A DNA stretch of 64,000 nucleotides from Nocardia terpenica. Lineage in GTDB: Bacteria > Actinomycetota > Actinomycetes > Mycobacteriales > Mycobacteriaceae. Position 1 is the first letter of the stretch. Each line of letters opens with the position of its first letter. The translations under genes were made by a program, and so were the position numbers. Positions 24,540 through 35,075 of the stretch are shown in pieces. Location of the stretch: positions 434,001-498,000 of the forward strand of contig NZ_JABMCZ010000004.1 of NCBI RefSeq assembly GCF_013186535.1, in the 5' to 3' direction. The notes beneath the pieces are model-generated. The model saw nothing but the letters and a program-made list of their open reading frames with translations, was not told the origin of the DNA and made no database searches.

Positions 24540-26213
24540 TCAGAACGATCTGGCAACCCCCTCGGGCCGATGGCGGTAGAACGGGACGGTCGCCGGGGGC
24601 AGCGGCTCGTTGCCGAGGATGAGGTCGGCGGCCTTCTCCGCCACCATCATGACGGGGGCGTAGATATTGCCGTTGGTCACGTACGGCATAACGGAGGCGT
24701 CGACCACCTTCAGGCCCTCGATGCCGTGCACCGCCATGGTGTTCGGATCCGTGACCGAGAGTGCGTCGGTGCCCATCTTCGCGGTGCACGAGGGGTGCAG
24801 GGCGGTTTCGGCGTCCCGGGCCACCCAGGCGAGGATCTCCTCGTCGGTGTGCACGCCGGGGCCGGGGGAGGTCTCGCCGCCGTTGTAGGGGGCCAGTGCC
24901 GGTTGCTCGAGGATGCGCCGCGCCACGCGGACCGATTCCACCCATTCGCGCCGATCCTGTTGGGTGGACAGGTAATTGAACCGCAGCGCCGGGTGCACGC
25001 GGGGGTCGCGGCTGACGATTTTCACGCTGCCGCGCGCGTCGGAATACATCGGTCCGACGTGGACCTGATAGCCGTCGCCGCCCTGGGGCGAGGAGCCGTC
25101 GTAGCGGATCGCGATGGGCAGGAAGTGGAACATCAGGTTCGGGTAGGCGACCTCGTCGTTGCTGCGCACGAATCCGCCGCCCTCGAAATGATTGGTCGCG
25201 CCCGGGCCGCGGCGGCAGAACAACCACTGCGCCCCGATCCACGGCCGGTAGCGCCACTTCAGATATTTCTGCACGGAAATCGGCTGCGTGCAGGCGTATT
25301 GGATGTATACCTCGAGGTGGTCCTGCAGGTTCTCGCCCACCCCGGGCAGGTCCTGCACCACGTCGATGCCCAGCGCCTCCAGCTCGCTCGCCCGGCCGAT
25401 GCCCGAAAGCTGAAGCAGCTGCGGGGTATTGACGGCGCCGCCGCACAGCACGATCTGCCCGCCGTCCACGCGCCGCACGCCGCCGCGCCGCCGGTATTCC
25501 ACACCCACCGCACGCTTGCCCTCGAAGATCACCCGGTCGACCGTGGCCCGGGTGATCACCTCCAGATTCGGCCGATGCCGCACCGGGTGCAGGTAGGCGC
25601 GCGCGGCCGAGAGCCGTCTGCCGTGGCGGATGGTGCGGTCGAATTTCGCGAAACCCTCCTGCCGGTACCCGTTCACATCGTCGGTGCGGGGATACCCGGC
25701 CTGTTCGGCGGCCGTGAAGAACGCCTCGAACAGCGGATTGTCCGCCGGTCCGCGCTCGAGGGCGAGCGGTCCGCCGTGCCCGCGATAGGGGTCGTCCGGG
25801 GCCGCCGCCAGGCAGCTCTCCATGCGATTGAAATACGGCAGGCAGTGCGCGAAGTCCCAGTCGCCCATGCCCGGATCGGCCGCCCAGCGCTGGTAGTCCA
25901 TCGGGTTGCCGCGCTGGAAGATCATGCCGTTGATGCTGCTGGAGCCGCCGAGCAGCTTGCCGCGGGCGTGATAGACGCGCCGCCCGTTCATGTGCGGCTC
26001 CGGCTCGGACTCGTATTTCCAGTCGTAGAACCGGTTTCCGATCGGGAAGGGCAGCGCCGCGGGCATGTGCACGAAGACGTCCCACGGCCAGTCGGCGCGC
26101 CCGGCCTCGAGCACCAGCACCCGGGTGGCCGGATTCGCCGACAGCCGGTTCGCCAGCGCGCAACCGGCCGATCCGCCGCCGACGATGACGAAGTCGTAGC
26201 GACTCGAAGCCAT
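24540..26213 (-). CDS. betA: Choline dehydrogenase-type GMC oxidoreductase
   Basis: 557 residues, the expected BetA length. FAD site DFVIVGGGSAGCALANRLS, the GMC signatures GKLLGGSSSINGMIFQRG and the ...SGIGRASELEALGI block, and the C-terminal HPSCTAKMG plus NGNIYAPVMMVAEKAAD active-site region are all present. The family oxidises choline to betaine aldehyde and can carry it to glycine betaine; no betaine aldehyde dehydrogenase gene is in the window. It lies 33 nt downstream of the betaine importer operon on the same strand, so choline or betaine taken up there is the likely substrate. Confidence 0.9.
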   Translation of the reverse strand: MASSRYDFVIVGGGSAGCALANRLSANPATRVLVLEAGRADWPWDVFVHMPAALPFPIGNRFYDWKYESEPEPHMNGRRVYHARGKLLGGSSSINGMIFQRGNPMDYQRWAADPGMGDWDFAHCLPYFNRMESCLAAAPDDPYRGHGGPLALERGPADNPLFEAFFTAAEQAGYPRTDDVNGYRQEGFAKFDRTIRHGRRLSAARAYLHPVRHRPNLEVITRATVDRVIFEGKRAVGVEYRRRGGVRRVDGGQIVLCGGAVNTPQLLQLSGIGRASELEALGIDVVQDLPGVGENLQDHLEVYIQYACTQPISVQKYLKWRYRPWIGAQWLFCRRGPGATNHFEGGGFVRSNDEVAYPNLMFHFLPIAIRYDGSSPQGGDGYQVHVGPMYSDARGSVKIVSRDPRVHPALRFNYLSTQQDRREWVESVRVARRILEQPALAPYNGGETSPGPGVHTDEEILAWVARDAETALHPSCTAKMGTDALSVTDPNTMAVHGIEGLKVVDASVMPYVTNGNIYAPVMMVAEKAADLILGNEPLPPATVPFYRHRPEGVARSF

Positions 26214-26246
26214 ATGTCCTCCTTGTTGACTACGCCGGAGTGGGTG

Positions 26247-27230
26247 CTACGGCAGCGATTGCGCCCCGGTTCCGGCCAGCCATTGCGCGACCAGCTCCGG
26301 ATGCGCGTCCAGGAATTTCTTCGCCGCGTCGTCGTCGCTGAGCCGATCCACGGCGATCGACCGGGCGACCGCGTTCTGGTCGGCATTGGTCCAGTGGAAG
26401 TTCTTCACCAATGTGTAAGCGGGACTGCCGGATTCGGCGAATCTGCCGGAGACGATCTTGTCCAGGTCGTAGCGCGGGTAATCGCAGGCGATCTTGGCCG
26501 GATCGGCGTCGCAGCCGGGCGCGTAGGGCGGCAGGTCGACCTTCACCAGCGGCACCTCGTTGAGAAACCATTGCGGCGAATAGAAGTACGCCAGCATCGG
26601 CGTCCGCTGCTGCTGTGCCTGGCGCAGGCTCGTGATCAGCGCGGTCTCGCTGCCGCCCTGCACGACCCTGTAGTTCAGGCCCAGGTTCTGCACCAGCGCC
26701 GCATCATTGGTCACATAGGCGGGGGAACCGTCCAGAAGTTGGCCCTTGCCATCGGATTCGGTGGTCCGGAACAGCTCCGCGTACCTGTTCAGGTTGCGCC
26801 AGTCGGTGATGTCGGGGTACTGCTGGACCATCCACGGCGGCACATACCAGCCGATCTGCCCGACGTTCCCGGTGGACCCCGCGCTGCGCGCGACCCCCAT
26901 CACGTCGATGTACTGCTTCTTCAGGTCGTCGTGTCCCCAGTTCTCCAGGATCGCGTCCACCTGCCCGGTGGACAGGCCCTGCCAGGAGACCTGCTCGTCG
27001 AGCTGCTTCTCCTTGACCATGCAGCCCAGCGCGTTTCGCGCCAGATACGACACCACCGCCGCGTCCGCCTCGTAGCCGACCCAGGCGTTGACCGCCAGAT
27101 CGAAGGTGCCGCACGGCCTGCTGCCCGCCCGCAGCGCGCCCCGATGCTCGAGATCGGCGACAGTGGTTGCGTGGCAACCGGACAGCAGCAGCACCAGCAG
27201 GGCGGCGGCCGCGAGGATCTTCGCTCTCAT
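26247..27230 (-). CDS. Glycine betaine/proline ABC transporter substrate-binding lipoprotein
   Basis: 327 residues. Signal peptide with lipobox LLSGC, lipidated Cys19. The mature protein is an OpuAC-type binding protein (FDLAVNAWVGYEADAAVVSYLA, LENWGHDDLKKQYID, SPQWFLNEVPLVKVDLP). Trp residues in conserved positions could form the aromatic cage for a quaternary amine. It overlaps the permease gene by 4 nt. Confidence 0.88.
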   Translation of the reverse strand: MRAKILAAAALLVLLLSGCHATTVADLEHRGALRAGSRPCGTFDLAVNAWVGYEADAAVVSYLARNALGCMVKEKQLDEQVSWQGLSTGQVDAILENWGHDDLKKQYIDVMGVARSAGSTGNVGQIGWYVPPWMVQQYPDITDWRNLNRYAELFRTTESDGKGQLLDGSPAYVTNDAALVQNLGLNYRVVQGGSETALITSLRQAQQQRTPMLAYFYSPQWFLNEVPLVKVDLPPYAPGCDADPAKIACDYPRYDLDKIVSGRFAESGSPAYTLVKNFHWTNADQNAVARSIAVDRLSDDDAAKKFLDAHPELVAQWLAGTGAQSLP

Positions 27231-29220
27231 GCCCGCACCCGTCCGATCCGCCGCGCCGCGGCCGCCGTCGTGCGATCGAGCACGGTGCCCAGCAGCACGA
27301 TCGCCACCCCGGCCGCCAGGCCCTTGCCGAACAGGCTGGTCTGCGAGAACCCGGCCACCACGTCGTAGCCGAGCGCGCCGCCGCCGACCAGCCCGGCGAC
27401 CACCATCATCGACAGCACGTAGATCAGGCCCTGATTGGTCGCCAGCGTGAGGGTGCGCGCGGTCATCGGCAGCTGCACCTTGGCGATCACCTGCCAGGAA
27501 CTCGACCCGGCCGAGCGGGCGGCCTCGATGGTCTCCGGCGGGACCGCGCGGATACCGTCGGCCATGATCTTGATGGAAACCGGTGCGGCATAGACGATCG
27601 CGGCGACGATGCCGGTGAACCGCGACGCGGCGAACAGCGCGAGGAACGGCACCAGGTACACGAACGACGGCATCGTCTGCGCGGCATCGAGCAGCGGCCG
27701 CACCGCGCGGTCCACGCGACCGCTGCGGCCCATCCACACGCCGACCACCACGCCCAGCGCGACCACCACCACCGTCGCGACCAGCACCGCGGCCAGGGTG
27801 TCCATGCTGTCGCGCCACAGCCCGACCGCGATGATCGCCCCCAGGCAGGCCGCCGTGACGAGCGCGGCGCGACCACCGCCGATGACGAGCGCGATCGCGA
27901 CGAGCGCGATCGCGGTCAGCCACCAGGGCGAACTGTCGAGCAGGGTTTGCAGCGGATTGAGCGCCCAGGTGGTGACGAAGTCCTTGAGGTCACCGGTGGC
28001 CGTAGCCAGGTGCGACTGAACCCATTTCGTCACCGCGTTCGCCACGCTCTGCATGTGGGTGCCGAGATCGAGGCCGAGGCGCCGGGATCCGATGGTCAAG
28101 GAGGAGGGGAAGATCGCCACCAGCTGATAGGTGTAGGACAGCCAGACCGCGACCACCGTCGCGGCGGCGCCGAGAATCATTGTCCGCCGCCGGGTCTCCA
28201 TCCGGACGCTGGCCGCGGTGGTGGCGCGATCCAGGACGATGGCCATGAGCACGATCGCCAGCCCGGCATTGAAGGCGGACCCGACGTCCTGCGCCGACAG
28301 CGCCTGCACCACCACCTGACCCAGGCCGGGGGCCGCGATGAGCGCGGCGATGGTGACCATCGCCAGGGCGCACATGATCGTCTGATTGATGCCGAGCACG
28401 ATGGTGCGCTTGGCCATCGGCAGCAGCGTGCCGCGCAGCTCCTGCCACCCGGTCGCGCCGAGGGACCGCACGGCCTCGCGGGTGTCCTCCGGCACCGCCC
28501 GAATCCCGTGCGCGGTCAGGCGGATAACCGGCGGGGCCGCGTAGATCACCGTCGCGATGACGGCGGCCGCCGGGCCGATCAGGAACATCAGCGTCAGCGG
28601 TGCGAGGTAGACGAAGGTCGGCATGATCTGCATGAAGTCGAGCACCGGTGTGATCGCGCGGTGGAACCATCCCGACACCCCGGCCCACACCCCCAGCGGT
28701 ATGCCGATCAGCAGCGAAATCGCCACCGCCGCAAGGGTCAACGCCAGGGTCTCCATGGTCTCCTGCCACAGCCCCTGCAACCCCGCGAACAGCAGGACAC
28801 CGGCGGTGAGCAGTGCCACCCGCCCGCTGCCGAGCACCCACGCGAGGTAGGACAGCAGCGCCACCACGCCGAGCCAGCCGATGTAGGGGACCGGCCGCCC
28901 GTCCACCGGCAGTGCGATGAGATCCTGGAGGGCGCCGGCGAATCCGTCGATCACCGCGCGCACCGGATTGAACAGGTAGGTGAAAATCGGGCTGCTGCCG
29001 CGATGCTCGCCGACCGCGGTCTGCACCCGGCTGAGCCATCGATGCAGGCCGGTGGTGTCGGCCGGGGCGAGCGCCAGCGTATCGCGGCCGCGCAGCGGGG
29101 TGAACAGCACGATCCACACGACCAGCACCCCGGCGACCGATGCCACGCCCAGGGCGGGTCCGCTCGCGGTGAGCCGCCGGATCCCGCGCCGCGCGGGCGC
29201 GGTGACGGCGAGCGTCGCCA

Positions 29221-29221
<1 letters not shown>
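27227..29221 (-). CDS. Glycine betaine ABC transporter, fused tandem permease
   Basis: 664 residues, twice the length of ProW/OpuAB. Two BPD-type permease domains are joined: one at about residues 125-345 (EAA-type loop ...GIRAVPEDTREAVRSLGATGWQEL) and one at about 425-655 (GIRAVPPETIEAARSAGSSSWQVI). Each has the ALALTLAAVAIS- or AVLVATVVVVAL-style first helix. The two halves are recognisably similar in sequence, so the gene arose by duplication and fusion. Pairing with one ATPase and one lipoprotein gives a complete importer. The start overlaps the ATPase stop by 1 nt. Confidence 0.9.
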
Positions 29222-30270
<1,049 letters not shown>

Positions 30271-30303
30271 CGGTGACTCCTCACTGCCGGAACCAGCGAG
30301 TGT

Positions 30304-30316
30304 TGCGTATCACGCA
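30304..30316. promoter_or_regulatory. Inverted repeat, candidate operator, betaine-importer side
   Basis: TGCGT-ATC-ACGCA, inside TGTTGCGTATCACGCAC. It lies 34 bp upstream of the GTG of the ATPase gene. A near-identical site lies 107 bp away beside the Rieske genes. Confidence 0.5.
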
Positions 30317-30378
30317 CTTAATCGCTTGACAGGCAACAGAATCGGCCGATCCCGGCATTCTGTCAAGTCCGGACATCC

Positions 30379-30408
30379 TTGACACTGCTCTATGACCCCG
30401 CTCACACT
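30379..30408 (+). promoter_or_regulatory. Candidate promoter of the Rieske operon
   Basis: TTGACA (30379-30384), 18 bp, CACACT (30403-30408). The predicted start at about 30415 falls inside the second TGCGT/ACGCA repeat, a classic arrangement for repression. The same TTGACA-N18-CACACT pattern occurs at 58420-58449. Confidence 0.45.
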
Positions 30409-30410
30409 GT

Positions 30411-30421
30411 TGCGTAACGCA
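30411..30421. promoter_or_regulatory. Inverted repeat, candidate operator, Rieske side
   Basis: TGCGT-A-ACGCA, inside TGTTGCGTAACGCAC; it matches the site at 30304-30316 except for a 2-bp shorter spacer. It overlaps the expected transcription start of the ferredoxin gene and lies 37 bp before its ATG. The IclR protein encoded just beyond the oxygenase gene is a plausible ligand (inference). Confidence 0.5.
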
Positions 30422-30458
30422 CATCGCGTTTCCCATTGCGCTACAGGGAGGGCATCGG

Positions 30459-30818
30459 ATGCTCGCGATCTGTCCCCTGATCTCATTGCCCCGCGGTGCG
30501 GCGCGTCGCGTCGACACCAGCCCCCCGATCGCCGTGTTCCACACCGACGACGGCGAGATCCTCGCCATCGACGACACGTGCACGCATCAGGACGCGTCGC
30601 TGGCGGACGGCTGGCTCGACGGGTGCCGGGTCGAATGTCCTTTGCACGCTTCGACATTCGATCTGCGCACCGGCGCGGTGGACGCGCCCCCGGCGAAGCG
30701 TCCGGTGCGCACCCACCGGGTCGTGATCGAGGACGGCACGATCCATGTGGACCTCGACGACGCGACCGACCTGCCCCCGGATGTGCGTAATCGCTTGGCG
30801 GCGGAGGGATCCGCGTGA
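30459..30818 (+). CDS. Rieske [2Fe-2S] ferredoxin component
   Basis: 119 residues, ATG preceded by GGGAGG. The Rieske ligands are C41-T-H43 and C60-P-L-H63 (CTHQDASLADGW...ECPLHASTFD). Small soluble electron carrier of the kind used by three-component aromatic-ring dioxygenases. Its stop overlaps the reductase start by 4 nt. The next two genes encode reductase and oxygenase, so electrons likely pass NAD(P)H to FAD reductase to this ferredoxin to the oxygenase. Confidence 0.9.
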   Translation: MLAICPLISLPRGAARRVDTSPPIAVFHTDDGEILAIDDTCTHQDASLADGWLDGCRVECPLHASTFDLRTGAVDAPPAKRPVRTHRVVIEDGTIHVDLDDATDLPPDVRNRLAAEGSA

Positions 30819-31993
30819 AGCGGATCGCCGTCGTCGGGGCCTCCCTGGCGGGTCTGTCTGCGGCCCGTGCCCTGCGTGCGCAGGGATTCGCCGGGGAGCT
30901 CACCCTCGTCGGGGCCGAGCGGCATCGGCCCTACGACCGCCCGCCGCTGTCGAAGGAGTTCCTGGCGGGCGCCGTCGACGCGGACGGCCTGCGGCTCGAG
31001 ACGGATACCGAAGAGCTGCAAGCGAAGTGGATGCTGGGCGTCACCGCGACGGGTCTGGACACCGGCACGCGCAGCCTCCTGCTGGACGACGGCACCCGGC
31101 TGTGCGCTGACGGCATCGTCCTCGCGACGGGTTCGCGGGCACGGCCGTGGCCGGGCGGCGACCGGCTCGCGGGCGTGCACACCCTGCGGACCCTCGAGGA
31201 CGCGATGCGGTTGCGCGCCGCGCTGCGGCCCGGGGCGCGCGTGGTGGTGATCGGCGCCGGGTTCATCGGTTCCGAGGTGGCCTCGACCGCCCGCGGGCTC
31301 GGTCTCGACGTGACCGTCGTGGAGGCCGCGCCCACCCCGCTGGCCGGTCCGCTCGGCCCGGAACTCGGTGCGGCGGTGGCGAATCTGCATACCGACCACG
31401 GCACCGTGCTGCACTGCGGCGTCGGGGTCGCCGGGCTGACAGGTGCGGACCGGGTGACCGGGGTCGAGCTCCGCGACGGGCGGCGGCTCGCGGCCGATGT
31501 CGTGGTCGCGGGCATCGGCGGCGTCGCGAATATCGAATGGCTGCGGGGCAGCGGCCTGGATCTGGGCGACGGCGTGCGCTGCGATTCCGGCGGCGCCACA
31601 AGGGTTTCGCGGATCGTCGCGGTCGGCGACTGCGCGGCCTGGTACGACCCGGCCGAGGGCGGCCATCGCCGGATCGAGCATTGGACGGCGGCGTCGGAGC
31701 GCCCGGCGATCGCGGTGGCGACGCTGCTGTCCGGCGGCCGCGCCCCGGGCGTCGCGCCGCGGCCGCCGTACTTCTGGTCCGATCAGTACGGCTGCCGAAT
31801 CCAGTTCGCGGGCACCGTGTTTCCCGGCGACGAGCCGACCGTGGAGGCGGGCAGCCTCGCCGAGCGCAGCTTCGTCGCGGTCTACCGCCGGGCCGGGCGG
31901 CCGGTCGCGGTGCTCGGCGTCGACCAGGTGCGGCTGTTCACCCGGTGGCGGCGGGAGCTGTCCACCAGAGCGAGAGAAGGAGCCCCCCAGTGA
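30815..31993 (+). CDS. NAD(P)H-dependent ferredoxin reductase
   Basis: 392 residues. FAD-binding VVGASLAGLSAARALRAQGF at the N-terminus, NAD-binding VVVIGAGFIGSEVASTARGLG at about 147-167, and GDCAAWYDP near residue 273 identify the rubredoxin/ferredoxin reductase family used by Rieske systems. The C-terminal reductase domain (SDQYGCRIQFAG) is intact. Overlaps its neighbours by 4 nt on both sides. Confidence 0.9.
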   Translation: MKRIAVVGASLAGLSAARALRAQGFAGELTLVGAERHRPYDRPPLSKEFLAGAVDADGLRLETDTEELQAKWMLGVTATGLDTGTRSLLLDDGTRLCADGIVLATGSRARPWPGGDRLAGVHTLRTLEDAMRLRAALRPGARVVVIGAGFIGSEVASTARGLGLDVTVVEAAPTPLAGPLGPELGAAVANLHTDHGTVLHCGVGVAGLTGADRVTGVELRDGRRLAADVVVAGIGGVANIEWLRGSGLDLGDGVRCDSGGATRVSRIVAVGDCAAWYDPAEGGHRRIEHWTAASERPAIAVATLLSGGRAPGVAPRPPYFWSDQYGCRIQFAGTVFPGDEPTVEAGSLAERSFVAVYRRAGRPVAVLGVDQVRLFTRWRRELSTRAREGAPQ

Positions 31994-33108
31994 CGACGAG
32001 CCTGCCGGAGAGCCTGCGATCGACACTGCCCGGCCGTTTCTACACCGACGCCGAGATCTTCGCCCGCGAGCAGGAGATGATCTTCGAGCGCCTGTGGTTC
32101 TGCGCGGTGCGCGCCGCGGACCTGAACAAGCCCGGTGCGTACCGGACGGTGCAGGTCGGGCGGGAAAGCGTGCTCGTGAACCGTTCTCGCTCCGGGGAAA
32201 TCCGCGCGTTCCTCAATATCTGCTCCCATCGCGGCGCGCGGCTGTGCACCGCGGACAGCGGCGAGGTGACGCGCGCGTTCCAGTGCCCGTACCACGCCTG
32301 GACCTACGATCTCGACGGAAGGCTCGTCGCCGCACCGAATCTGACGAAGATGCCCGATATCGACCGGGTCCGCTACGGGCTGCGATCGGTCGCGGTGCGG
32401 GAGTGGCTGGGGTATGTGTGGCTGAGCCTCGCCGAGGCGCCGCCGCCGTTCGAGGCCACCGTGCTCCGGGACGTGCGGGACCGCCTGGGCGATATCGAGT
32501 CGATCGAGCGGTACGCGATGGACGAGCTGAGCCTGGGCCGCCGCGTCGTCTACGACGTGCGGGCCAACTGGAAGCTGCTGGTGGAGAACTTCATGGAGTG
32601 CTACCACTGCGCGACCATCCATCCGGAGCTCACCGAGGTGCTGCCCGAGTTCGCCGACGGGTACGCCGCCCAGTACTACGTCGGCCACGGCGCCGAATTC
32701 GGCGACGGCATCGAGGGTTTCACCGTCGACGGATCCGCCGGGCACCGCAGGATTCCGAGCATCGCCCGGGAACAGGACCGCCGCTACTTCGCGATCACGG
32801 TGCGGCCGCAGGTCTTCGTGAACCTGGTCCCCGACCATGTGATCCTGCACCGCATGTTCCCGCTGGCCGCCGATCGCACCATGGTGGAATGCGATTGGCT
32901 CTATCTGCCGGACGTGGTCGACGGGGGCGCGAACCTGGATCGGTCGGTTGAGCTGTTCCATCGGGTCAACCGGCAGGACTTCGACGCGTGCGAGCGGTGC
33001 CAGCCCGCGATGAGCTCGCGCCGCTACCGCGACGGCGGTGTGCTGGTGCCCAGCGAGCACCACATCGGCGCGTTCCACGACTGGCTGTGCGCCGAAATCT
33101 CCCGCTGA
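31990..33108 (+). CDS. Rieske non-heme iron oxygenase, probable glycine betaine monooxygenase
   Basis: 372 residues from a GTG overlapping the previous stop. Rieske cluster: C78-S-H80 and C99-P-Y-H102. Catalytic iron: H206 and H211 in ECYHCATIHPEL, with Glu203 in the bridging position usually held by Asp. A Glu there, with the E-C-Y-H spacing, is what I recall for the quaternary-amine oxygenases (carnitine CntA, betaine GbcA) rather than ring dioxygenases. Position between a betaine importer and dimethylglycine/sarcosine genes suggests it demethylates glycine betaine to dimethylglycine plus formaldehyde. Known GbcAB uses one fused reductase, whereas here ferredoxin and reductase are separate. 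Alternatives are carnitine or stachydrine as substrate. Confidence 0.72.
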   Translation: MTTSLPESLRSTLPGRFYTDAEIFAREQEMIFERLWFCAVRAADLNKPGAYRTVQVGRESVLVNRSRSGEIRAFLNICSHRGARLCTADSGEVTRAFQCPYHAWTYDLDGRLVAAPNLTKMPDIDRVRYGLRSVAVREWLGYVWLSLAEAPPPFEATVLRDVRDRLGDIESIERYAMDELSLGRRVVYDVRANWKLLVENFMECYHCATIHPELTEVLPEFADGYAAQYYVGHGAEFGDGIEGFTVDGSAGHRRIPSIAREQDRRYFAITVRPQVFVNLVPDHVILHRMFPLAADRTMVECDWLYLPDVVDGGANLDRSVELFHRVNRQDFDACERCQPAMSSRRYRDGGVLVPSEHHIGAFHDWLCAEISR

Positions 33109-33118
33109 TCGGAAGGAT

Positions 33119-33928
33119 TCACGTGCCGGGCGGGTAGGTGTCGCGAAATCCCATGTGCTCGCTGATCTCCGCGGCCGCGGCCATCACCTCGGGCGCCGCG
33201 GCCAGCATGCGCTCCTCGGTGAATCGGTAGACCGGGCCCGACACGCTCAATGCGGCGGCGGTGTGTCCGGCGTAGTTGCGGATCGGGGCGGCGATGGCGT
33301 TCAGGCCGATCTCGTATTCCTCGACGGTCATGGCGAATCCGTTGCCGCGGGCCGCGTCCAGTTGGTGCTGGAGCAGTTCGCGCGAGGTGATGGTGTGCTC
33401 GGTGAACCGGGGCAGCCCGGCCTCGCGCAGCAATTGGGCGCGCAGGTCCGCCTCGAGGTGGGCGAGCAGGATCTTGCCGCTGGAGGTGGCGTGCGCGGGC
33501 GTCGGCTGGCCGATCCAATTGTGCGTGCCGATCGAGGCCGGGCCGCGCGCCTGGTCCAGATTCACCGCGAAATGCGAGCGCAGCACCGCGACATTGACCG
33601 TCTCACCGAGCTTGTGCGCCAACCGTTCACACACCAGATGACCCTGCTCGGTGACCTCGAGCCGCTCCGGCACCGCCGCGGCCAGGCGCAGGATTCCCAT
33701 GCTGAGCCGGTACTTTCCCCGCTCGTAGGTCTGCGCCACCAGCTGATGGTCCTCCAGCGAGCCGAGCAGCCGGAACACGGTGGACTTGTGCACCCCGATC
33801 TCCCCGGCGATCTCGCTGACCCCGGCCTCGCCCTTGCGGGCAAGGATCTCCAGCACGCTCAACGCGCGATCGACGGACTGCACGCCGCCGTCGGAGGACC
33901 GCTCCCGCTGCCCGTTGCTGTTGGCCAT
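33119..33928 (-). CDS. IclR-family transcriptional regulator
   Basis: 269 residues. Winged HTH: VQSVDRALSVLEILARKGE, then GVSEIAGEIGVHKSTVFRLLGSLE. C-terminal IclR effector domain: ATSSGKILLAHLEADLRAQLL, EYEIGLNAIAAPIRN and ALSVSGPVYRF. Convergent with the oxygenase gene (10 nt). By position it is the best candidate regulator of the Rieske and importer operons. Confidence 0.9.
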   Translation of the reverse strand: MANSNGQRERSSDGGVQSVDRALSVLEILARKGEAGVSEIAGEIGVHKSTVFRLLGSLEDHQLVAQTYERGKYRLSMGILRLAAAVPERLEVTEQGHLVCERLAHKLGETVNVAVLRSHFAVNLDQARGPASIGTHNWIGQPTPAHATSSGKILLAHLEADLRAQLLREAGLPRFTEHTITSRELLQHQLDAARGNGFAMTVEEYEIGLNAIAAPIRNYAGHTAAALSVSGPVYRFTEERMLAAAPEVMAAAAEISEHMGFRDTYPPGT

Positions 33929-33970
33929 GCGCCTACTATACGAAGGCTTTTCGGCCGCCCGGCCGGTCGT

Positions 33971-35056
33971 TTACAGCACCGCCACCGAGCGCAGCACCGT
34001 CCCGGCGTGCATGGTGTCGAAGGCGCGCTCCACATCGTCGAGCGTGATCCGCTCGGTCACGAACTTCTCCAGCGGCAGCCGCCCCTGCCGGTACAGGTCG
34101 ATCAGCATCGGGAAGTCGCGCTCGGGCAGGCAGTCGCCGTACCAGGACGACTTCAACGATCCACCGCGGGAGAAGAAGTCGATCAGCGGCATGTCGAGGG
34201 TCATGTCCGGGGTGGGCACGCCGACGAGCACCACGGTGCCCGCCAGATCGCGGGCGTAGAACGCCTGCTTCCAGGTCTCCGGGCGGCCGACCGCGTCGAT
34301 CACCACGTCCGCGCCGAAGCCCCCGGTCAATTCGCGCACGGCCTCGACCACATCCACCTCGGCACCGTTGACGGTGTGGGTCGCGCCGAGTTCGCGGGCC
34401 CACGCGAGTTTCGTGTCGTCTCGATCGATGGCGATGATGCGGTTGGCGCCCGCGAGCCGGGCGCCCATGATCGCGGCGTCGCCGACACCGCCGCAGCCGA
34501 TCACCGCGACCGAATCGCCGCGGCCGACATTGCCGGTATTGACCGCCGCGCCCAGCCCGGCCATCACCCCGCACCCGAGCAGACCGGCCACCGCCGGATC
34601 CGCGGCCGGGTCGACCCTGGTGCACTGGCCCGCGTGCACGAGCGTCTTCTCGGCCAGCGCGCCGATGCCCAGCGCGGGGGTGAGCTCGGTGCCGTCGGCC
34701 AGGGTCATCTTCTGCGTCGCGTTGAAGGTGTCGAAGCAGTACTGCGGGCGGCCCCGCTTGCAGGCGCGGCACTGCCCGCACACGGCGCGCCAGTTCAGAA
34801 TCACGAAGTCGCCCACCTCGACCGACTCGACGCCCGCGCCCACGGACTCGATCACGCCGGTCGCCTCGTGCCCGAGCAGGAACGGGAACTGGTCGGTGAT
34901 GCCGCCGTCGCGGTAGGTGAGGTCGGTGTGGCAGACGCCGCACGCCCGCACCGCCACCACGACCTCGCCCGGACCGGGATCCGGGACGACGATCGTGGTG
35001 ACTTCGGCGGGTGCGCCTTTCGACCGGGCGATGACGCCGCGTACCTGCTGGGGCAT
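33971..35056 (-). CDS. mscR: S-(hydroxymethyl)mycothiol dehydrogenase
   Basis: 361 residues of the zinc alcohol dehydrogenase superfamily, class III branch. Catalytic zinc site: Cys in GVCHTD and His in GHEATG. Structural zinc cysteines in AVCGQCRACKRGRPQYC. Rossmann motif IGCGGVGDAAIMGA. The sequence matches mycothiol-dependent formaldehyde dehydrogenase of actinomycetes. The spontaneous adduct of formaldehyde and mycothiol is oxidised with NAD. Each demethylation step in this island releases formaldehyde, so the gene fits as its detoxifier. It follows the serine dehydratase gene by 19 nt on the same strand. Confidence 0.9.
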   Translation of the reverse strand: MPQQVRGVIARSKGAPAEVTTIVVPDPGPGEVVVAVRACGVCHTDLTYRDGGITDQFPFLLGHEATGVIESVGAGVESVEVGDFVILNWRAVCGQCRACKRGRPQYCFDTFNATQKMTLADGTELTPALGIGALAEKTLVHAGQCTRVDPAADPAVAGLLGCGVMAGLGAAVNTGNVGRGDSVAVIGCGGVGDAAIMGARLAGANRIIAIDRDDTKLAWARELGATHTVNGAEVDVVEAVRELTGGFGADVVIDAVGRPETWKQAFYARDLAGTVVLVGVPTPDMTLDMPLIDFFSRGGSLKSSWYGDCLPERDFPMLIDLYRQGRLPLEKFVTERITLDDVERAFDTMHAGTVLRSVAVL

Positions 35057-35075
35057 GGTGTTCTCCTTCGCGTGC

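Noticed and set aside
23559..27368. A 1269-codon plus-strand frame over methyltransferase, betA and binding-protein genes
   Set aside because: It runs antisense across three recognisable genes, including their boundaries, and shows no domain.
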